NCBI GenBank assembly: GCA_965248775.1 | Contig: OZ252150.1 | Coordinates: forward strand, 186,001 to 250,000 | Direction: 5' to 3' | DNA length: 64,000 nt | DNA from: JBHHUI01 sp965248775 | GTDB lineage: Bacteria > Chloroflexota > Anaerolineae > Anaerolineales > JBHHUI01 | Part shown: in pieces, positions 16,665 to 25,801 of the stretch | Position numbering within the stretch: the first letter of the stretch is position 1 | Layout: each line of letters opens with the position of its first letter | The notes under the pieces: model-generated | The model's database searches: none | Told to the model about the DNA's origin: nothing | The model's input: the letters and a program-made list of their open reading frames with translations, nothing else | Translations under genes and position numbers: made by a program

Positions 16665-18894
16665 AGCGCAGGGCCTCAATGGGGCGCAGGCTGGCGGCGC
16701 GCCAGGCAGGGTAGAGACCGCCTACGAATGCCAGTCCGAGAGCCAGGATCCCGACTTGAATAAAGAGTTCCCTGGAATATGCTGGCGCGAGAAAAGCGCC
16801 CATGGTGGGATCGAGCTGCAAGAGTGAGTTCAGTCCATACCCAATAGCAATACCTGCGAAGCCTGCGAACACACTGAGGGCGATTGACTCAGCGAGCACC
16901 ATGCGCAGAATCCGCCACTTGCGCCAGCCGAGAGCGCGCAGAACTCCGATTTCTTGTGTACGTTCAAAGACAGTCATCAGGAGGGCGTTCATGGTCACAA
17001 TGCCGCCCACAACCATTGTGAGCGCGACGAGTGCACCGAGCATTGCGTTGGTTGTCTTAAAATCCTGCAATCGTTCGGTGAAACTGCTTGCCTTTGCGAT
17101 CAGGAGTTGCGGGTATTGGGCTTCAAGACGGGCAGCGATTTCATCGGCACGCTCGGAGTCGCTGACTCGAATTGCCAGTAATGACGACTTGCGTGGCTTG
17201 CCAAACAAATTTTGCGCGACGCGCAGCAAAACCATCGAACCAGCATCTTCGAAGACAGAACCGTTCTCATAAATACCCACAACTGTGAAGCGCTCCCCGG
17301 AGACACGCATCGTATCGCCGACAGTTTTTTCCAGGCCGTTTGCGGCGAAGCGTCCGAGAACGATCTCATTTGGGCGCTGGATCATGCGTCCTTCCTGGAT
17401 ACGATAGTGCTCAATGAAATCTTCCTGTGGGCTCAGACCGTAGACAATGAAGAATGGCACCCCGGGTGCGGTGGTAATACCCATTAGGATGCGAGAGACG
17501 GCCACAACGTCAGGGTCTGCTTTAAGTCGTTGCGAGACGCGATCATCAATTTCCGATAGTGACAGGTCCGAGACACCCCCTTCTTCTGCCATCAGGTCTG
17601 CCGATCCCCCCGATGCCATTTCGGTAAAGATCGTTTCGAATCCGGCGGTCATCGCGATCAATGCAAAGACAAAACCAATCCCGATGCCAATGCCCGTGAT
17701 CGTGACAAGTGTGCGGCCCGGTCGCCGCCATAAGTTGCGCAACGCGCCTCGGCCGAAGATGCGTGCCATCTGTTGCCCAAAGCGCCCTAATTCACCCGCA
17801 CCACTTTCATAGCGCATGGCTTCCACGGGCTGCAGTTTGCTGGCACGCCAGGCGGGGTAGATACCACCAACAGCACCAAGTACAAGTGCGATGCTGACCG
17901 CCTGGATGAGAATGTTGGGCGTGAGTGCATCTTGCAGAAATGATTCCATTGCCGGGGCTGTGCGTGCTAATTCAGTCAGTCCAACGCCCAGTAGGATGCC
18001 AAGCGCACCTCCGCCCAGCGCCACAATAATAGACTCGCCCAGGATCATGCGAATCACGCGCCGACGTTTCCAACCCAGTGCGCGCAGCACGCCGATTTCG
18101 CGGGTGCGCTCCATTACGCTCATCAACATTGTGTTCATCATGCCGAGGCCGCCGACGAGCACTGCAAAGATTCCCAGGAACAATCCAAAGGAGCGATAAA
18201 GCGCAATGGCGTCGTCTTGTTGGGTGGCCTCCCCCGAGCGAATGGCTGTCAGGTCTGGCCAGGTCTCCTCGACCAGCGTTTCGACAGCCTTGATGCGGCG
18301 TGGATCGCTCATCTTCACGACGAAGTAACTAACCAGTCCGCGTTTATCAAATAGTGTCTGGCCGTCTTCCAAGCTGATGACTGCACCGCCATCTTCAAGG
18401 CTGACTCCGGTCTCGTAAATGCCGACGACACGATACGTTATATCGTGGAGTCGAAACGCCTCGCCAATCTTCTTGTCAAAGTTTTTGGCGGTGATGCTGC
18501 CGAGCAGAATCTGTTTCCGGCGTGTGAGGGGCCCACCGTCGATCAGCTTGTAGCGTTCCATTGCAAAGCCGCGCGGGTCGATGCCGTTTACGATGAAGTA
18601 GGGTGCTTCATCGAGTTGAACAATGTCCATCACTTTCCCGTCAACCTCTTCCACGCCTTCCATGCGCGCGATTTCGTCGCCGAGCGTCGCGTCGACAGAG
18701 CTGAGCATCAGCATGACTGCATCTTTCTGACCAATTGTGAGATCGGCTGCGGAGGAGGAGAAGATTCGTTCGAAGCCGGTGGCCATACCTTCTCCGAAAG
18801 CGCCCAAGCTCACAACCCCCGCGACACCCACGGCGATGCCCAACATCGTGAGGAATGTTCGAATTTTACGCCGCCAGAGATTCTTAATTGCCAT
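16657..18894 (-). CDS. MacB-like ABC permease, two FtsX modules fused in one chain
   Basis: The 745-residue protein contains two copies of the MacB unit: an N-terminal helix (IKNLWRRKIRTFLTMLGIAVG, and again LRNLWRRPGRTLVTITGIGIG near residue 385), a periplasmic MacB core domain, and a three-helix FtsX domain each (MERTREIGVLRALGWKRRRV, and FERTQEIGVLRALGWRKWRI). One chain therefore supplies both half-permeases that normally dimerise. Each FtsX copy ends with the motif YPAWRAS(K/L) followed by EA(M/L)RYE. It acts with the downstream ATPase. The start is ATG 18894; no Shine-Dalgarno sequence precedes it. Confidence 0.92.
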   Translation of the reverse strand: MAIKNLWRRKIRTFLTMLGIAVGVAGVVSLGAFGEGMATGFERIFSSSAADLTIGQKDAVMLMLSSVDATLGDEIARMEGVEEVDGKVMDIVQLDEAPYFIVNGIDPRGFAMERYKLIDGGPLTRRKQILLGSITAKNFDKKIGEAFRLHDITYRVVGIYETGVSLEDGGAVISLEDGQTLFDKRGLVSYFVVKMSDPRRIKAVETLVEETWPDLTAIRSGEATQQDDAIALYRSFGLFLGIFAVLVGGLGMMNTMLMSVMERTREIGVLRALGWKRRRVIRMILGESIIVALGGGALGILLGVGLTELARTAPAMESFLQDALTPNILIQAVSIALVLGAVGGIYPAWRASKLQPVEAMRYESGAGELGRFGQQMARIFGRGALRNLWRRPGRTLVTITGIGIGIGFVFALIAMTAGFETIFTEMASGGSADLMAEEGGVSDLSLSEIDDRVSQRLKADPDVVAVSRILMGITTAPGVPFFIVYGLSPQEDFIEHYRIQEGRMIQRPNEIVLGRFAANGLEKTVGDTMRVSGERFTVVGIYENGSVFEDAGSMVLLRVAQNLFGKPRKSSLLAIRVSDSERADEIAARLEAQYPQLLIAKASSFTERLQDFKTTNAMLGALVALTMVVGGIVTMNALLMTVFERTQEIGVLRALGWRKWRILRMVLAESIALSVFAGFAGIAIGYGLNSLLQLDPTMGAFLAPAYSRELFIQVGILALGLAFVGGLYPAWRAASLRPIEALRYE

Positions 18895-18999
18895 TTAGGA
18901 GGACCACGTTGGAAGCTTAGGTACGTAGATTGATTTTACCCGAATTTATACTGGGCTGCAGAGAAACAGGGGTGATCTTTGTCGTTATCTTTGCTGTCA

Positions 19000-20262
19000 T
19001 CACTCCTTGTCGTACGGTTGGCCATCCGCGGCCGGCATCTGCCCGCGCCCGACAACCCCCGCGAGCACGATCATCGTCGCCACGTAGGGGATCATCAGCA
19101 GAAATTGGGAGGGAATCTTGATCCCGAGGATGGCAATACGCGCAGCCATGGCATCTGCAAACCCGAAGAGCATGCTGGCCCCGAAGGCACCGAAGGGAGT
19201 CCAGTTGCCGAAGATCATGGCTGCAAGTGAAATAAACCCACGACCAGCAGTCATGCCTTCATCAAAACGGCCAACCGAGCCTAATGTGAAGAAGGCGCCG
19301 GCGAGCCCTGCCATCATGCCACCGAGGATGACAGCCATATAACGCGTGCGGAATACATTGATACCCAGAGTATCTGCGGCGCGTGGATGCTCGCCAACGG
19401 AGCGCAAGCGCAGCCCCCAACGGGTAGAATTGAGCCCGATGTGGAGCGCAACGAGAAGGACAAACATCACGTACACGAAGAGATTGTTATTGAAGAGAAG
19501 CGGGCCAATGATTGGGATTTGAGAAAGTATTGGAATCTCCCAGGCCTGGAAGATGCCCGGATTATTCAAATTCTGGTATTTCTGTAGAAACTTCGCGGAT
19601 ATGAAGGACGTAAGTCCCAGGGCGAAGATGTTGATCACAGTCCCGGAAATGATCTGGTCAGTACGATACTTGATTGAGAGCCAGGCATGCACCAGACCCA
19701 GCAAGCCTCCCGCAAGGATAGCCATGAGCAGACCGATCCACAGGTTTGTGAGGCTGCCAGTGAGAGTGCCGACCAATGCGCCAGTGATCATCATGCCTTC
19801 AATGGCAATGTTTACAACTCCCGAACGTTCGCAGAGCACGCCTGACATGGCGCCAAGCGTGAGCGGTACAGATTTGACCAGCGTGGCGCTCAGGAGTCCG
19901 GCCAGGTTGAGCGAATGGCCAGCCGTGGCCCAGGTCAGGAAGCCGAAGACGAACATGGCCGTGACAAGCGCAAGCACACGGTTCGTCCAGGAACCGAAGC
20001 CGCGCACCAGCTGCAATCCACCCAGAACAGCCGAGATGATGGCAAGCACGTTCAGCGCGGGCACCGCCGACAGTGTCCAATCTGGCAGTTCGAGGGAGGA
20101 GCCACCGGGTGTCAATCTGAAAGTTGTGAGCTCATTCGATGGTAATTGCGATGCAAACACACCCCAAATGATGATGGCCAACAAGAGGAAGAAAATGCCC
20201 ATCACTCGCTGGCGGGTGGGGGAGCTATGCTCCAGAGTTCGGCGTAATGTCGTTGCCGTCAT
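19000..20262 (-). CDS. Nucleoside-type ABC transporter permease (YufQ/NupC-like)
   Basis: A 420-residue integral membrane protein of the branched-chain amino acid/ribose-type permease family (BPD_transp_2). It shows ERSGVVNIAIEGMMITGA and the EAA-like loop region VGEHPRAADTLGINVFRTRY, both typical of the second permease of BMP-dependent nucleoside importers. Its start codon follows the stop of the first permease by 1 base, so the two are coupled. About 100 bases of apparently non-coding sequence separate it from the upstream end of the divergent-looking MacB gene. With the neighbouring ATPase and binding protein it forms a complete importer, most likely for purine nucleosides. Confidence 0.9.
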   Translation of the reverse strand: MTATTLRRTLEHSSPTRQRVMGIFFLLLAIIIWGVFASQLPSNELTTFRLTPGGSSLELPDWTLSAVPALNVLAIISAVLGGLQLVRGFGSWTNRVLALVTAMFVFGFLTWATAGHSLNLAGLLSATLVKSVPLTLGAMSGVLCERSGVVNIAIEGMMITGALVGTLTGSLTNLWIGLLMAILAGGLLGLVHAWLSIKYRTDQIISGTVINIFALGLTSFISAKFLQKYQNLNNPGIFQAWEIPILSQIPIIGPLLFNNNLFVYVMFVLLVALHIGLNSTRWGLRLRSVGEHPRAADTLGINVFRTRYMAVILGGMMAGLAGAFFTLGSVGRFDEGMTAGRGFISLAAMIFGNWTPFGAFGASMLFGFADAMAARIAILGIKIPSQFLLMIPYVATMIVLAGVVGRGQMPAADGQPYDKE

Positions 20263-20263
20263 A

Positions 20264-21538
20264 TCAGTTGCTTCCCCAACCCTGTAATGTGAGGGCTTCC
20301 TCGCCTTCCGCAGGTGCGCGCAAACGATATATTGTTCTGATGATCGCAGGCGCGGCTATGAAGGCCAGCACCAGCGCCTGCAGGATCGCGATGATGTCGA
20401 TTGGAATACCTGCTGCGAGTTGCATGCGGGTGGCACCTGCTTTCATGAAACCAAACAGCAATGCCGCAAACACCACTCCGACTGGATGACTCTTGCCCAG
20501 CAAGGCGATGGCAATGCTGTCGAAGCCGGTTCCGGACGAAAAGGCCAGCGCAAGATTATGGTTAATACCGAGAACTTCGTTGGTGCCTGCCAAACCGGCC
20601 AGTGCACCGGACAATGCCATCGCGGCTACAGTTGCCAGGACCGTGTTCATGCCGGCATAGCGGGCGGCGTTCGGGTTTGAGCCGACTGTTCGCAGGTTAA
20701 ACCCCCAGGTCGTGCGGAAGAGCAGCCAGTACACCAGCCAGGCGAATCCGAGTGCGATGAAGAAACCCAAATGGAAACGAATCGGTGCACCGAAAAAGCG
20801 CGGCAGCATCGCACTGGTTTGAATGGTGGGACTCACCGGGTTGAAGGAATCAGGCTGTTTCATCGGACCATTCAGCAGCCATTCGCTTAAACGAAATGCA
20901 ACGAAGTTCATCATAATGGTATTAATGACTTCATGCCCACCGGTTTTCGCCTTCAGCCACCCGGGGATAAAGCCCCAGATAGCACCTCCTAGCATACCCG
21001 CCAGGATAGCCAACGGAATGTGTAAAATCGCCGGCAGCCCTGTAAGCGAGTACCCCACGAAGGCCGCGGTTGTGGTCCCCATGAATAGTTGCCCTTCTGC
21101 GCCGATGTTGAAAAGCCCGGCTCGGAACCCAAGAGCAACTGCCAACCCACCAAAAATCAATGGTGTTGTCGTCACTAGACTATCGAAGAATGGATTGACA
21201 GCCCGGCGTAGCGCCTCAGCCTCCCCACTCTGTAACGCATTGAAGATCTTCACCGGGTCGCCAAAGGAGCCGGTAAACAGGGCCACGTACGATTTGAGCA
21301 CGGCTACAAGTCCGGCGAGGATGGCACGACCGGGAGATTGCGTGAACGATGAATACATTTCCTCGGTTGTGAGGAAAATAATTACGCCGCCGAGTAGCAG
21401 GCCGGAAACGACTGCCAGTAGCGGCACGCGCAGCACCTGAGCAGCGCGCCGCCAGATTGAGCCTCCCTTTGACCCGTCGCCGCTCAATTCTTCCAGCAGC
21501 ACCTGTGCGGCGCTCGCTTGCTCTGGTTGTTCGCTCAA
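20264..21538 (-). CDS. Nucleoside-type ABC transporter permease (YufP/NupB-like)
   Basis: A 424-residue membrane protein of the BPD_transp_2 family with the matching motifs FRAGLFNIGAEGQLFMGT and VGSNPNAARYAGMNTVLA. The N-terminus has an acidic cytoplasmic tail of about 35 residues before the first helix. It lies between the ATPase gene (14 bases upstream) and the second permease (1 base downstream). Together the two permeases form the translocation path of the BMP-family importer. Confidence 0.9.
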   Translation of the reverse strand: MSEQPEQASAAQVLLEELSGDGSKGGSIWRRAAQVLRVPLLAVVSGLLLGGVIIFLTTEEMYSSFTQSPGRAILAGLVAVLKSYVALFTGSFGDPVKIFNALQSGEAEALRRAVNPFFDSLVTTTPLIFGGLAVALGFRAGLFNIGAEGQLFMGTTTAAFVGYSLTGLPAILHIPLAILAGMLGGAIWGFIPGWLKAKTGGHEVINTIMMNFVAFRLSEWLLNGPMKQPDSFNPVSPTIQTSAMLPRFFGAPIRFHLGFFIALGFAWLVYWLLFRTTWGFNLRTVGSNPNAARYAGMNTVLATVAAMALSGALAGLAGTNEVLGINHNLALAFSSGTGFDSIAIALLGKSHPVGVVFAALLFGFMKAGATRMQLAAGIPIDIIAILQALVLAFIAAPAIIRTIYRLRAPAEGEEALTLQGWGSN

Positions 21539-21552
21539 GAGCGATTCTCCCT

Positions 21553-23115
21553 CTAAAGAGTTACTTCAGTTTTGGCTTGTAGTTCAGTGGGCGCATCGAT
21601 TTGATCGGGTGAGACGCCGGCCATGAGCAAGCCAATATATTCTTTGGTTGCAGTCTCGCCTGCTACGACCGCCACAATTTTTCCACGATACATGACAGCA
21701 ATCCGGTCGGCAAGCTGCATGATCTCATCTAATTCGGAGGAGACAAGCAAGACGCCCGTGCCTTCATCGCGCTTCTGTAAGATGCGTTTGTGGATGTATT
21801 CAATAGAGCCTACATCTAAGCCGCGCGTGGGCTGCGAAGCTACCAGGAGTTGAATATCTCGCGAGAACTCGCGTGCGATGATCACCTTTTGCTGGTTGCC
21901 GCCGGATAGCGATCCTGCCGATGTGAACGGGCTGGGCGTGCGAATGTCGAACTCTTCGATGCGTTTGACCGACGCAGCCAGAATCTCACTTCGGTTCAAC
22001 ACAACACCGTCTGCGAAGGGCGGCTTGTAATATGTATTCAGGACGAGATTGTCGGTCAGGGGATAGCCAAGTACGAGACCGTCGCGCTGGCGGTCTTCCG
22101 GCACATGCGCGACTCCAAATTCGGTTATACCGCGTGGAGGCGTGTGTGTAATGTCGTTGCCGAGCAAATGGATTGAGCCGGAAAAAGGCTGTCGCAGTCC
22201 GGTGATCACTTGCACCAACTCCGTCTGGCCGTTGCCCTGCACGCCGGCCACTCCCAGAATTTCCCCACTATTGACTTCGAAAGACACGTCGTCAACTGCA
22301 ATTTGATCGCGGTCATCGACTGCCACAATGTCTTTTACCTGCAGCACTGCGCTGCCAACATTGGGCGCGGTTTTACTCACTTCCAGGCTGACCTCGCGCC
22401 CGACCATCATCTCGGCCAACTTGTTTCGATCCGCTACCGCAGGGGTGGTTGAACCGACAACTTTGCCACGCCGAAGGACGGTGATGCGATCGGCCACTGC
22501 CAAAACTTCGCGCAATTTATGCGTGATGAAGATGATCGATTTACCCTGATCTGCAAGTGAATGCATGATCTGGAAAAGTTCATCTGCCTCCTGCGGAGTG
22601 AGCACTGCAGTCGGCTCGTCCATTATTAGGATATCTGCATTGCGGTATAGCAGCTTGATGATCTCAACGCGCTGTTGCACTCCGACCGGCAAGTCTCTCA
22701 GGTAGTCGCTCGGTTCAACTTCCAGCCCAAACTGTGAAGAGATTTCGCGCACACGCTTGGCTGCGGATCCACGATCGAGAACTCCGCCAGCCAGGGTTTC
22801 CTCTGCACCGAGCATTACGTTTTCGGTCACAGTGAAAACCGGGATCAGCATGAAATGCTGGTGCACCATACCCACACCCGCGGCAATCGCGTCGTTGGGT
22901 GACTGTGCAATGAGACTCTGGCCCCGCACACGCACTTCGCCTTCGTCCGGGTCATAGAGGCCATACAGAATATTCATTAATGTGGTCTTGCCCGCGCCGT
23001 TCTCGCCGAGCAACGCGTGGATCTCCCCAGCTTCGAGGGTTAGATCGATGTGGTCGTTCGCCAGTACCCCCGGGAATCGTTTCGTGATGCCCTGGAGTTC
23101 GAGGACAGGTGCCAT
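21553..23115 (-). CDS. ABC transporter ATPase with two nucleotide-binding domains (YufO/NupA-like)
   Basis: A 520-residue protein with tandem ABC domains of the sugar/nucleoside class. The first has Walker A GENGAGKTT, signature-like LPVGVQQRVEI and Walker B ILIMDEPTAVLT. The second has a degenerate Walker A (GVQGNGQTE), signature LSGGNQQKVIIARE and a Walker B region ending ASQPTRGLDVGS; this asymmetry is normal for the class. It energises the two permeases downstream. It is separated from the binding-protein gene by a terminator, so it may be transcribed by read-through or from its own promoter. Confidence 0.93.
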   Translation of the reverse strand: MAPVLELQGITKRFPGVLANDHIDLTLEAGEIHALLGENGAGKTTLMNILYGLYDPDEGEVRVRGQSLIAQSPNDAIAAGVGMVHQHFMLIPVFTVTENVMLGAEETLAGGVLDRGSAAKRVREISSQFGLEVEPSDYLRDLPVGVQQRVEIIKLLYRNADILIMDEPTAVLTPQEADELFQIMHSLADQGKSIIFITHKLREVLAVADRITVLRRGKVVGSTTPAVADRNKLAEMMVGREVSLEVSKTAPNVGSAVLQVKDIVAVDDRDQIAVDDVSFEVNSGEILGVAGVQGNGQTELVQVITGLRQPFSGSIHLLGNDITHTPPRGITEFGVAHVPEDRQRDGLVLGYPLTDNLVLNTYYKPPFADGVVLNRSEILAASVKRIEEFDIRTPSPFTSAGSLSGGNQQKVIIAREFSRDIQLLVASQPTRGLDVGSIEYIHKRILQKRDEGTGVLLVSSELDEIMQLADRIAVMYRGKIVAVVAGETATKEYIGLLMAGVSPDQIDAPTELQAKTEVTL

Positions 23116-23199
23116 ATTACCTTTGGTGTGAGGGGAATTGATTTGGTTGGAGTGGGGAAAATTCTACCATGTACATGATGGACGCATAATTGGGATCAT

Positions 23200-23280
23200 C
23201 TCCCCTCCCCCGATTCGGAGGAGGGGCTAGGTGTGGGGGTTCACGGAAAAAAAAGGGCCGGTCACATGCACCGGCCCTGA
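23200..23280 (-). terminator. Terminator (partial?) between binding protein and ABC genes
   Basis: GGGCCGGT (23255-23262) and ACCGGCCC (23270-23277) form an 8-bp stem followed on the minus strand by eight T (23254-23247): a textbook intrinsic terminator 31 bases after the stop of the BMP lipoprotein. Further downstream, CCCCTCC...GGAGGAGGGG around 23203-23226 forms a second GC-rich hairpin. The binding protein would be made in excess over the transporter, the usual stoichiometry. Confidence 0.82.
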
Positions 23281-23310
23281 TTCAGACTTACAGCTATCTA
23301 AACGATTTGA

Positions 23311-24339
23311 TTATCCACTGGCACTGATGGAGCCGGAGATGATCCCTTCACGCACGCTGTCTACCTCGGCCTGGAGTGCGCTACTCACCATACCTTCCAT
23401 ATTATGGAAGGGGGCAAGGCCAACGCCGCCATTCACAAGAGTGCCGACCGTGACGCCACCTGCAAACGTATCATCCATAACGGACTGGATGACGTTGAAG
23501 GTCGTCACGTCCATATTTTTCAGCACAGAAGTCAGGACAATGTTCTCATACTGAGAATTGAGAACCGCCCAGTCGGCGTCCACGCCCACAATGTACACAT
23601 CACCACGCTCCAGCGCGGCGGCGGCCGTACCGAGGCCCACCGGGCCAGCAACCGGCATGATGATGTCAGCGCCCTCGTCCATCAGTGATTCCCCGAGGCG
23701 ACGACCGTCATCGGTGCTTTCGAAGTTGCCAGCCATTAACCCGGTCTGTTCAACGGGGTCCCAGCCCAGCACCTGAACATCCGTGCCCTTCTCACTGTTG
23801 TAGTGCTGCACACCGTAGTAGAAGCCGTCCATGAAGACGGTTACCGGTGGAATCTGGATACCGCCAAATGTGCCTACAACGCCGGTCTGGGTCACACCCG
23901 CGGAAACATAACCAGCCAGGAAGGCTGCTTCATCGGTGTTGAATACCTGGCCGACAACATTGGGGATGGTCGGATCATAGGCAAAGTCTACGATTGAGAA
24001 CGGGATATCCGGGTTTGCCTGCGCACCGGCACCAGTTGCTTCGCCGAGCAGGAAGCCCACCGTCACGATAACATCACAACCTTCTTCGACGAAAGCGTTG
24101 ATGTTCTTCTCGTAGTCAGCCTGTTCTTGTGATTCGAGGAACTTGCCTTCGATGCCCAACTGTTCCTGGGCATCCGTGATACCCTTCCAGGCTGTGGCGT
24201 TAAACGACAGGTCGTCGATACCGCCAACATCGGTGACCTGGCAGGCAAGGAAGCCCCCACCACCGGCCCCGCCGCAAGCCGACAATACAAGGCCGGCAAG
24301 CATCAGGGTTGTCAATAAAAGTGTTCTTTTCGTTCGCAT
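23311..24339 (-). CDS. BMP-family (PnrA-like) substrate-binding lipoprotein
   Basis: A 342-residue lipoprotein with signal LLTTLMLAGLVLSACGG (Cys at 22) and the BMP fold: DVGGIDDLSFNATAWKGI at the N-terminus, then DVIVTVGFLLGEATG, VDFAYDP, GQVFNTDEAAFLAGYVS and VGVDADWAVLN. BMP proteins such as PnrA bind purine nucleosides for ABC import. The ATG follows a GGGAGGAG motif by about 9 bases. It is the first gene of the transporter cluster; the gap 24340-24529 upstream probably holds its promoter but I could not pick one with confidence. Confidence 0.94.
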   Translation of the reverse strand: MRTKRTLLLTTLMLAGLVLSACGGAGGGGFLACQVTDVGGIDDLSFNATAWKGITDAQEQLGIEGKFLESQEQADYEKNINAFVEEGCDVIVTVGFLLGEATGAGAQANPDIPFSIVDFAYDPTIPNVVGQVFNTDEAAFLAGYVSAGVTQTGVVGTFGGIQIPPVTVFMDGFYYGVQHYNSEKGTDVQVLGWDPVEQTGLMAGNFESTDDGRRLGESLMDEGADIIMPVAGPVGLGTAAAALERGDVYIVGVDADWAVLNSQYENIVLTSVLKNMDVTTFNVIQSVMDDTFAGGVTVGTLVNGGVGLAPFHNMEGMVSSALQAEVDSVREGIISGSISASG

Positions 24340-24529
24340 CTAATGTCTCCTCCCTGCGATTTGAAAATGAGATGGTTTTTCGATCAAATGGGTACTGACT
24401 GATGGTAATTGTTGGCTGGCGTTCACCTCCTCTACCCCTGTTGACAAATGATGATATGTATCATAGTTGATTATACCGGAAAGTAGTGCGCCGAAAAACC
24501 CCCGAATTCTTATGTTTATCTGAAGGCTT

Positions 24530-25787
24530 TTAGACACCTTCCCCCGTAAGCGGGTCAATTCCGGTGCCAAGTTGACCAGACTCTAGCCGCTCAACAATGT
24601 CTTCTAAAATCTTGATTTCTGCTGGGGTCAACCCTGTTCTATTGGAAGGGGCAAGGCCCATTGTGCTGTTGCTGTAACTGAAAGGGATCGGCTCGTCCGG
24701 CAAGTTGTCACCCAGTAAGGCAACAATCACTCCAATGAGAGCGTTGTCCGCCCGGAAGATTGGGCTGTGCAGGATTTGTGCTGCTGGACCTGATGTGGCA
24801 CTGCTGAATAAGGTTGCCGATTGGTCGTGCTCAGTGCCTATCACCCACAGTCCAGACCGTGCAGCAGCCCGAAGTGCAGACTCGCCGGCGGGTCCCGGTG
24901 CGGCGAAGAGCGTGTCAATTCTGGCACGCTCGAGGGTCCGAAAGGCATCTGTTCCCACATCAGGATCAGAGTATTCATGTTTTTTGACCGGCCAGTAATC
25001 GCAGTCGCCACAAGTGAGGCGCAGTCCGCGTTCGAAACCGCCGGCATATTTTCGTCCGGCCAATGTGTCTGCGGGTGTCAGAGCACCCACAATGCGCCCT
25101 TGCGTTGCCAGCCCCGCAATTGCCCCAGCGACAAAGCCAAGTTGATCATGCCGGGTTCCATCCCCGCCCAGCAGGATGTAATTGGCCGGCAGGTTACCGA
25201 AGGATTCCTGCCCAACACCAACAAAGAGAAGATCAGGGTATTTGCGAGCAGCACGGCGGGTGGCGATTGAGAGATCTTCTCCCACAACCACGATCACATC
25301 ATTCCGCGCGATTGTGAGAGTATCAAGATTGCGCGGACGTATCCGTTACTATCATGCGCTGATAATCAATATTGTAGGTTGTTGACAGTTCGAGTGCTCC
25401 GCTATGGCTGAGTGCGGCCAGACTCGAGTCAGTTAGGCTGTCATCCGTGCTGAGCAATACCATCTGCAAGACGGTATCAGGCGTAGCCGTAGCTGTCGGT
25501 TGCGTGGCTGTTGGCTCAACCGTCGGTACGCTAGTCGCAGGTTGGGTTGCTTCTGGCGTTGCAGTGAATGGTGGAACCGTAGGCAGCTCCCCTGGAGCTT
25601 CATCGACAATATCCTCGACGACAATCTGAGTTGGAGCGGGAGTCGCAGTGACGATTTTAGGAGGGCCTACGATCACGCCGCTCATACACGCATTCAGGAA
25701 CAGAGGGAGCAGCCCAATCCATCCCAGGCGAAAGATACTTTGTGCTCGCGCGCCGAAGGAAAGTTTGCCCAATATGTTTCGATCCAT
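24530..25787 (-). pseudogene. Second BMP-like lipoprotein gene, split by a frameshift
   Basis: The N-terminal frame (ATG 25787, 154 residues) has a lipoprotein signal ending in LFLNAC and a long Thr/Pro linker (PPFTATPEATQPATSVP), then stops at 25323. The sense continues in another frame: LDTLTIARNDVIVVVGEDLS, then KYPDLLFVGVGQE, LGFVAGAIAGLATQGRIVGALT, a BMP-like solute-binding domain, to 24530. The frames meet near 25323-25335. Joined, the protein has about 418 residues. It is either inactive or carries a single-base sequencing error. Its place next to the BMP importer genes suggests a sensory or alternative binding protein, but this is inference. Confidence 0.75.
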
Positions 25788-25801
25788 AAATGATTTAGAG
25801 G

